A stretch of 64,000 nucleotides of DNA, taken from JACDAN01 sp963842235. Its GTDB lineage: Bacteria > Actinomycetota > Thermoleophilia > Gaiellales > Gaiellaceae. The notes under the pieces were generated by a model that worked only from the letters and a program-made list of their open reading frames with translations, was not told the origin of the DNA and made no database searches. A program made the translations under genes and the position numbers. The stretch spans positions 124,001 to 188,000 of the forward strand of contig CAWJFT010000003.1 of NCBI GenBank assembly GCA_963842235.1. The letters run 5' to 3'. Below, one piece after another: positions 40,677 to 47,893 of this stretch (its first letter is position 1; every line of letters begins with the position of its first letter).

Positions 40677-41690
40677 ATGGCTTCCCTCAAGCTCGTTCGC
40701 GCCGAACGGCACGCTGACAACCAACCAGGCGCCGCCGCGCCGCTGCCGACCGACGCCGAGGCGCTCGACGCCTACTCGCGCGTCGTCACGACCGTGGCCG
40801 AGCAACTCTCACCGTCGGTCGCCAACCTCCGGGTCTCCCGGCGCGTGCGCGGCGGGCGGCGCCTCGACGCCGCCGGCAGTGGAGTCGTGATCACGCCCGA
40901 CGGCTTCATGCTCACCTCCGCACACGTGGTCGAGCGCACCGACGGCTCGGGCCAGGCGTCGTTCGTCGATGGTCGCGAGTTCGCTTTCGATCTCGTCGGT
41001 TCCGACCCGCTCTCCGACCTCGCAGTGCTCCGGCTGGACGGCGACGTGACCGCCGCAGAGCTCGGCGACGCGGAGGAGCTTCGCGTGGGCCAGCTCGTCG
41101 TAGCGATCGGAAACCCAAACGGCTTCGCGGGCTCGGTCACCGCGGGCGTCGTCTCGGCGCTCGGCCGCTCCCTGCCCGTTCGCTCTCGCCAGCAGCTGCG
41201 CTTGGTGGAGAACGTGATCCAGACCGACGCTGCCCTCAATCCAGGGAACTCGGGCGGCGCGCTCGCCGACGGCCGTGGCCGTGTGGTCGGCATCAACACC
41301 GCCGTCGCTGGTTGGGGTCTGGGTCTGGCCGTGCCGATCAACGAGACGACCAGGAAGATCGTCGGCACCCTGATGACCGAGGGGCGCTTCCGCCGCGCCT
41401 TCCTCGGCGTCGTCGGCGGATCGAGGCCGCTGCCGCCCAAGCTCGCCGGACGGCTTGGCCGCGAGTCAGGAGTCGAGGTCGTCGAAGTCGCGGAGGGCAG
41501 CCCAGCGGCGCGAGCGGGTCTGCGCCCAGAAGACCTGATCGTCGCGCTCGACGGCTCGGTCGTCGAAGGCGTGGACGACTTGCAGCGCCTGATGGTCGGC
41601 GAGCTGATCGGCTCGACCGCGACGGCGACCGTGATCAGGAACGGCGAGGAGCTCCACCTGCCGCTCCGCCCCGAAGAGCTCGAGACGTAG
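40677..41690 (+). CDS. HtrA/DegP-type serine protease without a membrane anchor
   Basis: 337 aa from ATG 40677. The trypsin-like triad is His in 'TSAHVVE' (~82), Asp in 'SDLAVLRL' (~118) and Ser in 'GNSGGALADG' (~187), followed by a single PDZ domain (~240-330, 'SPAARAGLRPEDLIVALDG'). The N-terminal 25 residues are polar, with no signal peptide or transmembrane helix, unlike most HtrA proteins, so it should be cytosolic unless the true start is further upstream; the preceding frame offers no hydrophobic segment either. It converges with the GerW-like gene. Confidence 0.9.
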   Translation: MASLKLVRAERHADNQPGAAAPLPTDAEALDAYSRVVTTVAEQLSPSVANLRVSRRVRGGRRLDAAGSGVVITPDGFMLTSAHVVERTDGSGQASFVDGREFAFDLVGSDPLSDLAVLRLDGDVTAAELGDAEELRVGQLVVAIGNPNGFAGSVTAGVVSALGRSLPVRSRQQLRLVENVIQTDAALNPGNSGGALADGRGRVVGINTAVAGWGLGLAVPINETTRKIVGTLMTEGRFRRAFLGVVGGSRPLPPKLAGRLGRESGVEVVEVAEGSPAARAGLRPEDLIVALDGSVVEGVDDLQRLMVGELIGSTATATVIRNGEELHLPLRPEELET

Positions 41691-41692
41691 AG

Positions 41693-42002
41693 CTACCCGC
41701 CGCGCCGCCCCAGCGCGAACGCGAGCCCGAGCAGGAACGCGAAGAGCGCGATGCGGTTCAGGTCGACCGCCGGCTTCCACGTCGCCTCCCGATCTCGGAT
41801 CACCCACGCTCCGGCGGGCCTTGCCTGGAGGCCAAATCCGCCTCCGCCGTTGCCCTCGTCGTCACCGCCTCCGCCCGCAGCCGCCCCTGACCACGGCGGC
41901 AGGGACGATCGTGACTCCCTCGCTTTCGACAGGATCGCCGTATACCCGCCTCACGGTGAGCGCCTCTCGGGCACCCGTGAGCATCTCGTCGACGTTCGGC
42001 AC
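41693..42002 (-). CDS. GerW/YtfJ-family sporulation protein (frame break)
   Basis: Start GTG 42002 with AAGGGAGGT upstream, three bases after the crotonase stop. Frame 1 reads 'VDEMLTGAREALTVRRVYGDPVESEGVTIVPAAVVRGG' (residues ~4-42), the family's N-terminal core; near 41875-41888 the frame shifts by one base and continues as a Gly/Asp loop, 'GFGLQARPAGAWVIRD' and a C-terminal helix 'IALFAFLLGLAFALGRRGG' to TAG 41693. The corrected length is ~103 aa. The break falls in a GC-rich Gly-codon run, where consensus errors are common. In Bacillus YtfJ/GerW supports spore germination, but the family is widespread in non-sporulating actinobacteria. Confidence 0.78.
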
Positions 42003-42004
42003 CG

Positions 42005-42778
42005 TTACCTCCCTTTGAAGTCTGGTTTCCGCTTCTCGAGGAACGCCGTGAGTCCCTCCTTCGCATCCTCGGAGGCCAGCGCGAGGTAGAGCAACCGCCG
42101 CTCGTACTCGACCCCGAGCGTTAGCGGCCCTTCGAAGGCACGGTCGACCGCCTCCTTCGCGAGCCGCGTCGCCACCGGTCCTTTGGCGGCGATGTCGCGC
42201 GCGACGCGCTTCGCCTCTTCGAGCCACGCCTCCTTCGCCACGACTCGCGCAACAAGCCCCGCCCGCAGGGCCTCGTCGGCTGAGAGGAAGCGGCCGCTGA
42301 GGATCACGTCCATCGCGAACGCCTTGCCCACAGCCCGGGTCAGCCGCTGCGTTCCTCCTGCACCCGGAATCAGGCCGAGGCCGGTCTCCGGCTGACCGAA
42401 CTTCGCGGTCTCGGAGGCGACGATCAGATCGCACGCCATCGCCAGCTCGCAACCTCCGCCCAGGCAGAACCCGGAAACAGCCGCAACGAGCGGCGTCCAG
42501 AGCGCCCTGATCTCGTCCCAGCGATCGACGCGCCGCTGGTAGTACATCTCGATCGGCGAGGCCCGGGCCAGCTGCTCGATGTCGGCGCCCGCGGCGAAGG
42601 CCCGCTCCGAGCCGCCGACGACGATGCAGCGGATCGCCTCGTCGCCGTCGAGCTCGCGGAGGGCGCGCACCAGCGCCTCCATCACCTCGTCGGAGAGCGC
42701 ATTCAGCTGCTTCGGGCGGTTGAGCAGGACGACCGCGATCGGGTCGTCGCGCTCGACGAGCACGAGGTCGTCGCTCAC
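42005..42778 (-). CDS. Enoyl-CoA hydratase (crotonase, PaaF-like)
   Basis: 257 aa from GTG 42778 in a GTGA overlap with the gene before it. Both catalytic Glu residues are present: in 'GGGCELAMACD' (~110) and 'QPETGLGLIPGAGGTQRL' (~130), the pattern of true 2-enoyl-CoA hydratases. The C-terminus 'FLEKRKPDFKGR' is nearly the same as that of the crotonase at 39756, suggesting duplication. It may serve beta-oxidation or the lower phenylacetate pathway. Confidence 0.92.
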   Translation of the reverse strand: MSDDLVLVERDDPIAVVLLNRPKQLNALSDEVMEALVRALRELDGDEAIRCIVVGGSERAFAAGADIEQLARASPIEMYYQRRVDRWDEIRALWTPLVAAVSGFCLGGGCELAMACDLIVASETAKFGQPETGLGLIPGAGGTQRLTRAVGKAFAMDVILSGRFLSADEALRAGLVARVVAKEAWLEEAKRVARDIAAKGPVATRLAKEAVDRAFEGPLTLGVEYERRLLYLALASEDAKEGLTAFLEKRKPDFKGR

Positions 42779-43584
42779 TTCTTCTTCAGGAACTTCTCGA
42801 TCGCCGCCTTCGGCTCATCCGTCGCCATGGACAGCGCCAGCCAGTCCCGGGCGTGGTTGATCGTCTCGTGCCAGGCGAGGTCGCGCCAGAAGTTGAGGTG
42901 CTGCTTGGCGTAGCGGGTGGTCTGTGGAAGCTTCCGCGCCAGGTTCTCGACGACCTCGTCGGTCCTCGCATCGAGCTCCGCCGACGGGACCGCCCAATTG
43001 ACGAGCCCCCATTCCTCCGCCTGCCGCGCGGGAATCTCGTCGCACATGAGGACGATCTCCCTGGCTCGGCGGTCGCCGACCATGATCGTGAGCCATTGCG
43101 TCGCTCCGCCGGCCGGAACGGAACCGTGCTCGGGACCGACATGGCGGATGAAGGCATTGTCGACCATGACCGCAAGGTCGCACGCCATCTGGAGCTCGTT
43201 GCCCCCGCCCACTGCGATTCCGTTGATGCGCGCCAGCGTCGGCTTCCCGATTTCCCGCAGGCGGTCGTGCGCGTCCTTGAAGGCTCCGAACCACTTCCAG
43301 TACTCCGTCGGCCTCCCGATGTAGTCCTCGGCCCAGGAGGAGAGGTCGGCGCCGACGCAGAAGGCGCGGCCCGCGCCGGTCAGGACGACGACGCGGATCT
43401 CGTCGTCCCACGACGCGTCCTCACAGGCGCGCGCGAGCTCCCGCAGCATCTGGAAGTCGAACGCGTTCAGGATCTCCGGCCGGTTCAGCGTGATCGTGGC
43501 CCGCGGCGGCGTCTTCTCGTAGACGATGCGCTCGAAGCCGAGCTCCTCGGGCGAGACCGGATGGGGATAGCCCGGCTCAGCCAT
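42775..43584 (-). CDS. Crotonase-family enzyme, enoyl-CoA hydratase/isomerase-like
   Basis: 269 aa from ATG 43584, within the last eight bases of the EthD gene. 'ATITLNRPEILNAFDFQMLREL', 'GRAFCVGADLSSW' and 'GIAVGGGNELQMACDLAVMVDNAFIRHVGPEHGSVPAGGATQWL' across ~110-150 give the fold. The second Glu position reads 'GSVPAGG', lacking an acidic residue, while the first is kept (GGGNELQ), which resembles ring-opening hydrolases or dihydroxynaphthoyl-CoA-type enzymes more than classic hydratases. It is longer at the N-terminus ('YPHPVSPEELGFERIVYEK'). Exact reaction unknown. Confidence 0.85.
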   Translation of the reverse strand: MAEPGYPHPVSPEELGFERIVYEKTPPRATITLNRPEILNAFDFQMLRELARACEDASWDDEIRVVVLTGAGRAFCVGADLSSWAEDYIGRPTEYWKWFGAFKDAHDRLREIGKPTLARINGIAVGGGNELQMACDLAVMVDNAFIRHVGPEHGSVPAGGATQWLTIMVGDRRAREIVLMCDEIPARQAEEWGLVNWAVPSAELDARTDEVVENLARKLPQTTRYAKQHLNFWRDLAWHETINHARDWLALSMATDEPKAAIEKFLKKK

Positions 43585-43858
43585 CCAGCTCGGCAAAGTG
43601 GACGTGGAACGCGATGCCCATGTCCATTGCGTCCTTGCCGGTCGCCATGAACTCCTCGGTCCGCGCGGCCGCCTTGAAAGCGTCCATGTCGGCGAATTCC
43701 CACTCGGCGTAGTACGGGAACTTCGGCTCGCCCATCGGCGCTCCGAAGACCTTGCCGTGGCGGAACGTGGCACCGGGAACCTTGCGGCAGAGCTCCGCGT
43801 GCTGCTCGTACCGGGCGGGATCCGGCTCCTGTTCGTAGAGGACGAAGACTCGAATCAT
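43577..43858 (-). CDS. EthD-family protein
   Basis: 93 aa from ATG 43858. The alpha+beta dimeric barrel pattern of EthD is clear: 'MIRVFVLYEQEPD', 'YEQHAELCRKVPGATFRHGKVFG', and 'YYAEWEFADMDAFKAAARTEEF' followed by 'HVHFAE'. EthD-like proteins accompany ring-modifying and ether-degrading oxidations and may act on CoA-bound or quinone intermediates. It is the first gene of the run EthD - crotonase - crotonase - gerW, which suggests a role in an aromatic or alicyclic CoA pathway. Divergent from ydcZ with 33 bases between. Confidence 0.85.
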   Translation of the reverse strand: MIRVFVLYEQEPDPARYEQHAELCRKVPGATFRHGKVFGAPMGEPKFPYYAEWEFADMDAFKAAARTEEFMATGKDAMDMGIAFHVHFAELDG

Positions 43859-43891
43859 GCGGCGACGAGCGTGAATGTATAGCTTCGCCCC

Positions 43892-44344
43892 GTGTCGAGC
43901 GGAACGGCCGTCGCGGTGGCGTTGACGGCGACGGCGGGCCTCGCCGGAGCCATTCAGGCCGCGGTCATGGGCGAGCTCGGAGACCGCGTGGGGATTGCGC
44001 CTGCCATCGCGCTTTCCGTCATCGTCGCGTTTCTCTGCGGCCTGACTGCGCTCCTCGTCTGGGAGCGAAGCTTCGCCGGCGTGCGAGCCGCCTTCCACGA
44101 GCCCGCGTGGCTGTGGATCGGAGGCCTCCTGAGCGTGTACATCGTGCTCGCGATCACCGTCGGGCCGCCGCGGATCGGCGTCGCGGCGACGGTCGGGATC
44201 GTGATCGCCGGGAACCTGGTCATGGCGGCGCTGATCGACCGCTATGGCCTCTTCGGCCAAGACGTGATCCCGATCGACCGTTGGCGTCTCCTTGGCCTCG
44301 TGCTCGTCGCAGCAGGCGCCGCGCTCTTGCTCTCCAGGACGTGA
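43892..44344 (+). CDS. YdcZ-family DMT transporter (DUF606)
   Basis: 150 aa from GTG 43892 with five transmembrane helices. The diagnostic C-terminal half is 'GPPRIGVAATVGIVIAGNLVMAALIDRYGLFG' (~90-122) followed by 'RLLGLVLVAAGAALLLSR'. These half-size members of the drug/metabolite transporter superfamily probably work as dimers; substrates are unknown. A strong palindromic hairpin follows at 44359. Confidence 0.85.
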   Translation: MSSGTAVAVALTATAGLAGAIQAAVMGELGDRVGIAPAIALSVIVAFLCGLTALLVWERSFAGVRAAFHEPAWLWIGGLLSVYIVLAITVGPPRIGVAATVGIVIAGNLVMAALIDRYGLFGQDVIPIDRWRLLGLVLVAAGAALLLSRT

Positions 44345-44358
44345 ACCCTTCCAGCCGC

Positions 44359-44383
44359 TGTCCCGGTGCCAGGCACCGGGACA
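44359..44383. terminator. 25-base palindrome (GTGCCAGGCAC core) between convergent genes
   Basis: Twelve-base perfect arms (TGTCCCGGTGCC) around a central A, located between the ends of ydcZ and the xanthine dehydrogenase gene. It may terminate both. Its core is shared with the element inside hemL at 7449-7467, so it may also be a dispersed repeat. Confidence 0.65.
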
Positions 44384-44389
44384 CGGCTC

Positions 44390-46621
44390 CTAAAGGCAGA
44401 TGTCGTCGGGTTTGACCGGGACGCGGTTGAGCTCCCGCCCCGTGGCGTTGCGGAGCGCCGACACGATCGCGGCCGTCGAGACGACCGTCGGCGGCTCGCC
44501 GACGCCCTTGACGCCGTAGGGCGCATCCGGTTCGGGCTCCTCGATCAGCTCGGCGACAACCGGCGGCATGTCGAGCGCCGTCGGGATCAGGTAGTCCGTG
44601 AAGCTCGCGTTGGTGATGAGGCCGTCGCGGGTCTGGATCTCCTCCATCAGCGCGAGGCCGAGACCCTGCGCGGTGCCACCCTCGATCTGGCCGTAGACCG
44701 CCTGCGGGTTGACCGCCTTGCCGACCTCCTGCGCCGTCCCGATCCAGACAACGCGTGTGAGACCGAGCTCGACGTCCACCTCGGCGACCACGCGCATTGC
44801 GGCTACGGCGAACGCCACATGAGCCCGCTCGTCTGTGACCTGTCCGGTCTCCGGGTCGAGCGGAGCGGTCCGCGGATGACGGTAGACGCGCTCGAGGTCG
44901 ATCTCGTCGCCCGGCGCCAGCCGGCCGCCGCGCCGCTCGAGCTCGTCCTTCGCCGCGCGACACGCGGTCTGCACCGCCCCCGAGGCCATCCAGGTCATCC
45001 GCGACGCCGAGGACGAGCCCGCGGAGTCGACCGAGGCCGTCGTGTGCGGGGCAAGCATCACGTTGTCGGTTTCGAGCTCGGTCCGGGCGGCCTGAACGAT
45101 CACGTTCGTTACCCCTTGCCCGACCTCGGCGGCTGCACAGTGCACCTCCACGGCCAGCTCCCCCTCGGCGTCAAGGAAGAGACGCACGCGCGCCGCGGTG
45201 TAGTCGTCGAAGCCCTCCGAGTAGCCGATGTTCTTGAACCCGACCGCGAAGCCGACCCCGCGTCGGACGCCGTCGCCGCGGGTCGTGTTGCCGGCGCCGC
45301 CCGGCAGCCTGATCGGATCGCGAGGAAGCTCCTCCGGCTCCGGGACCGGAAGCCCGGCCGCGCGGCTGATCACCTCGGCAACCGGGAGCGCCCCGGTGAT
45401 CTTCTGGCCAGTAGGAAGCGAATCGCCAGGCGCGAGAGCGTTCCGCAACCGCAACTCGACCGGATCCATCCCGAGCGCGGCGGCGAGCCTGTCCATCTGC
45501 GCCTCGGCGGCGAAGCAGCTCTGCACCGCGCCGAACCCGCGCATGGCCCCACAGGGCGGGTTGTTGGTGTAGACGCACGTCCCCTGGATCAGCGCGTTCT
45601 CGATCGCATAGGGCCCGACGGCGAACGAGCAGGCATTCGAGATCACCGCGGTCGAGCTGGAGGCATACGCGCCGCCGTCTACCAGGATCCGCGCGCGGAC
45701 GCAGACGAGCTTCCCGTCGCGGTTTGCGCGATGCTCCATCCAGATCCGCGCGGGGTGCCGGTGGACGTGCCCGTAGAACGACTCCTCGCGCGTGTAGACG
45801 ACCTTCACCGGCCGGTTCGTGTGCAGCGCCAGCATCGCGCCGTGAACCTGCATGGACAGGTCCTCGCGGCCGCCGAAGGCGCCGCCCACGCCTGCGAGAT
45901 GGATGCGGACCTGCTCCTTCCGAAGCCCGAGGCACGGCGCCACCTGGTCGCGGTCGACGTGCAGCCACTGGGTCGCGACGTAGATGTCGACGCCGCCCTC
46001 GCCGTCCGGAACGGCCAGGCCGGACTCTGGCCCGAGGAATGCCTGATCCTGGATCCCTAACTCGTAGTAACCCTCGACGGAGACGTCTCCCGTGGCTTCC
46101 GGGTCGCCGCGCAGGATCCGCATGTCGCGCACCACATTGGGCCGCGGGTCGTCCCGAAAGCCGTGCCCGAGCGTCCAGTGCTCCGGGTGGATCGGCTCGT
46201 GGTCCGCCGCCCGCTCCATGTCCACGACCGGCTCGAGCGGCTCGTACTCGACGACGATCTTCGCCGCCGCGCGCCGCGCCTGCTCGGGGTGCTCCGCGGC
46301 CACGATCGCGACGGGCTCGCCGAAATAGCGCACGCGGTCGAAGGCAAGCACCGGCTGGTCGGCGAACTCGAGCCCGTAGCGCTTGTCTCCGGGGACGTCT
46401 TCGTGGGTCATCACGGCGTGGACGCCGGGCATGGCGAGCGCCTGCGAGATGTCGATCTCGCGGATCAGCGCATGGGCATGCGGGCTCCGGAGGGTGTGGC
46501 CCCAGAGCATCCCGGCGCCGAAGAGGTCGCTCGAGTACGCGAACTCGCCGGTCACCTTCGGGATTGCGTCGACCCGCCTGACCGCCTCGCCCACGCGGCC
46601 GAGCTCGAGCTTCGTGCTCAT
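44390..46621 (-). CDS. xdhA: Xanthine dehydrogenase, molybdopterin-binding subunit
   Basis: 743 aa from ATG 46621. The two large-subunit domains are intact: 'VTGEFAYSSDLFGAGMLWGHTLRSPHAHALI' (~23-55), the Mo-cofactor regions 'GVGGAFGGRED', 'MRGFGAVQSCFAAEAQMDRLA', 'AEVGQGVTNVIVQAA', and the C-terminal 'EVGKAVNPQAVYGQIEGG' with 'GVKGVGEPPTV', which carries the active-site Glu. It hydroxylates hypoxanthine and xanthine to urate. Last of three overlapping genes (FAD, 2Fe-2S, Mo), as in the Bacillus puc order, and adjacent to adenine deaminase and urate-degrading genes, which supports purine specificity over CO dehydrogenase-like alternatives. Confidence 0.92.
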   Translation of the reverse strand: MSTKLELGRVGEAVRRVDAIPKVTGEFAYSSDLFGAGMLWGHTLRSPHAHALIREIDISQALAMPGVHAVMTHEDVPGDKRYGLEFADQPVLAFDRVRYFGEPVAIVAAEHPEQARRAAAKIVVEYEPLEPVVDMERAADHEPIHPEHWTLGHGFRDDPRPNVVRDMRILRGDPEATGDVSVEGYYELGIQDQAFLGPESGLAVPDGEGGVDIYVATQWLHVDRDQVAPCLGLRKEQVRIHLAGVGGAFGGREDLSMQVHGAMLALHTNRPVKVVYTREESFYGHVHRHPARIWMEHRANRDGKLVCVRARILVDGGAYASSSTAVISNACSFAVGPYAIENALIQGTCVYTNNPPCGAMRGFGAVQSCFAAEAQMDRLAAALGMDPVELRLRNALAPGDSLPTGQKITGALPVAEVISRAAGLPVPEPEELPRDPIRLPGGAGNTTRGDGVRRGVGFAVGFKNIGYSEGFDDYTAARVRLFLDAEGELAVEVHCAAAEVGQGVTNVIVQAARTELETDNVMLAPHTTASVDSAGSSSASRMTWMASGAVQTACRAAKDELERRGGRLAPGDEIDLERVYRHPRTAPLDPETGQVTDERAHVAFAVAAMRVVAEVDVELGLTRVVWIGTAQEVGKAVNPQAVYGQIEGGTAQGLGLALMEEIQTRDGLITNASFTDYLIPTALDMPPVVAELIEEPEPDAPYGVKGVGEPPTVVSTAAIVSALRNATGRELNRVPVKPDDICL

Positions 46622-47085
46622 AGACGACTGGACGCCAGCCGAACGGCGTCGAAGATCTTTTGGTACCCCGTGCAGCGGCAGAGGTTTCCGGACAGAGCCT
46701 CTCGGATCTCGTCGTCGGACGGCTCGCCGTTGCGGGCCAGCAGATCCACGGTGGCGACGATCAGCCCCGGCGTGCAGAACCCGCACTGCACTGCGCCCGT
46801 CTCGGCAAAGGCCTCCTGGACGGGGTGGAGCTCGCCGTCCTGGCCGATGCCCTCCACGGTCACTACGTCGTGTCCGTCGGCCTGGGCGGCCAGGACGAGG
46901 CAGGCACAGACAAGGCTGCCGTCGAGGAGCACCGAGCACGAACCGCACTCGCCCTGCTCGCACGCGTTCTTCGAGCCCGGCAAGCCGAGGCGCTCCCGGA
47001 GGGCGTAGAGCAGGCTCTCTCCCGGCCAGACTTCCGCCTCCTGCGCCTCCCCGTTGACGGTCAGAGAGATCTTCACGCGAGGCAC
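46618..47085 (-). CDS. xdhC: Xanthine dehydrogenase, 2Fe-2S subunit
   Basis: 155 aa from GTG 47085. Two [2Fe-2S] clusters: the plant-ferredoxin type 'CEQGECGSCSVLLDGSLVCAC' split over ~42-62, and the helical one 'CGFCTPG' (~101) with 'CRCTGY' (~136). It carries electrons between the molybdenum and FAD sites. It overlaps xdhB upstream by 13 bases and xdhA downstream by four bases (ATGA). The start could also be the second GTG three codons on. Confidence 0.94.
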   Translation of the reverse strand: MPRVKISLTVNGEAQEAEVWPGESLLYALRERLGLPGSKNACEQGECGSCSVLLDGSLVCACLVLAAQADGHDVVTVEGIGQDGELHPVQEAFAETGAVQCGFCTPGLIVATVDLLARNGEPSDDEIREALSGNLCRCTGYQKIFDAVRLASSRL

Positions 47086-47864
47086 CTGTCGAGCGCGCGC
47101 TTCGTCAAGACCTGGAGCGCGTGCCGGCGGTAGGCGGCCGTGCCACGGACGTCGTCGATCGGGCTGGCGGCCTCGGCCACCTGTTCCGGAAAAGACTCGC
47201 GGTCGGCGAGCGGCGCGACGACCAGGCCCGGCACGGGTCCCGCCGATCCGAAGCAGGCTCGCAGCTCGTCGCGCTCCTGGTCCGCCGTCAGGGCCAGCGA
47301 GCAGACCGCGATCACCATCGCGTTCCGCGGCCCGACCTTCATGAACGTCTGTGCGGCGCCGCTCGGCGTCAGGTGGACGGCGATGATCAGCTCGTCGGGC
47401 TCCAGCGCGTTCCGCTTCGGGCCGACGAGGAACTCCCGCAACAAAATCCTGCGTTCGCCGCGCCTGCTCGCCACCTCGACCTCGGCCCCCTCGACAAGGA
47501 GCGGCGGCAGCGCATCGCCCGCCGGAGAGGCCGTCCCCAGGTTGCCGCCGATCGTTCCCCGATTGCGGATCTGCGGCGACCCTACGGTCCGAGAGGCTTC
47601 GGCAAGCGCCGAAAGCTGATCGCGCAAAGGCGCCTCCATCGCCTCGGCGTAGGTGAGCGCGGCGCCAAGCCGAAGCGCCCCGTTCTCCCGCGACCAGCCC
47701 TTCAACTCCGTGACCTCGTTGAGGTTCAGGAGGACCTCGGGGCGGGCCCGGTCGAAGTTCAGCTCCACCATCACATCGGTCCCGCCCTCGATGGGAACGG
47801 CATCCGGGCGCTCGGCCTTCACCGCCAGCGCCTCGTCGAGCGTGCTGGGAGTCATGACATCCAC
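47073..47864 (-). CDS. xdhB: Xanthine dehydrogenase, FAD-binding subunit
   Basis: 263 aa if translation begins at GTG 47864 ('VDVMTPSTLDEALAV', aligning with relatives); ATG 47855 is the alternative. FAD contacts are 'PIEGGTDVMVELNF' (~24-37) and 'VGSPQIRNRGTIGGNLGTASPAGD' (~98-121). The CO-dehydrogenase flavoprotein C-terminal domain follows. It is first in the xdh operon and is divergent from adenine deaminase with only 29 bases between the starts, so the two promoters must overlap. Confidence 0.92.
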   Translation of the reverse strand: MDVMTPSTLDEALAVKAERPDAVPIEGGTDVMVELNFDRARPEVLLNLNEVTELKGWSRENGALRLGAALTYAEAMEAPLRDQLSALAEASRTVGSPQIRNRGTIGGNLGTASPAGDALPPLLVEGAEVEVASRRGERRILLREFLVGPKRNALEPDELIIAVHLTPSGAAQTFMKVGPRNAMVIAVCSLALTADQERDELRACFGSAGPVPGLVVAPLADRESFPEQVAEAASPIDDVRGTAAYRRHALQVLTKRALDRCLA

Positions 47865-47893
47865 TCGGGCAAGGCTAGTACGTTCTTTCTGCA

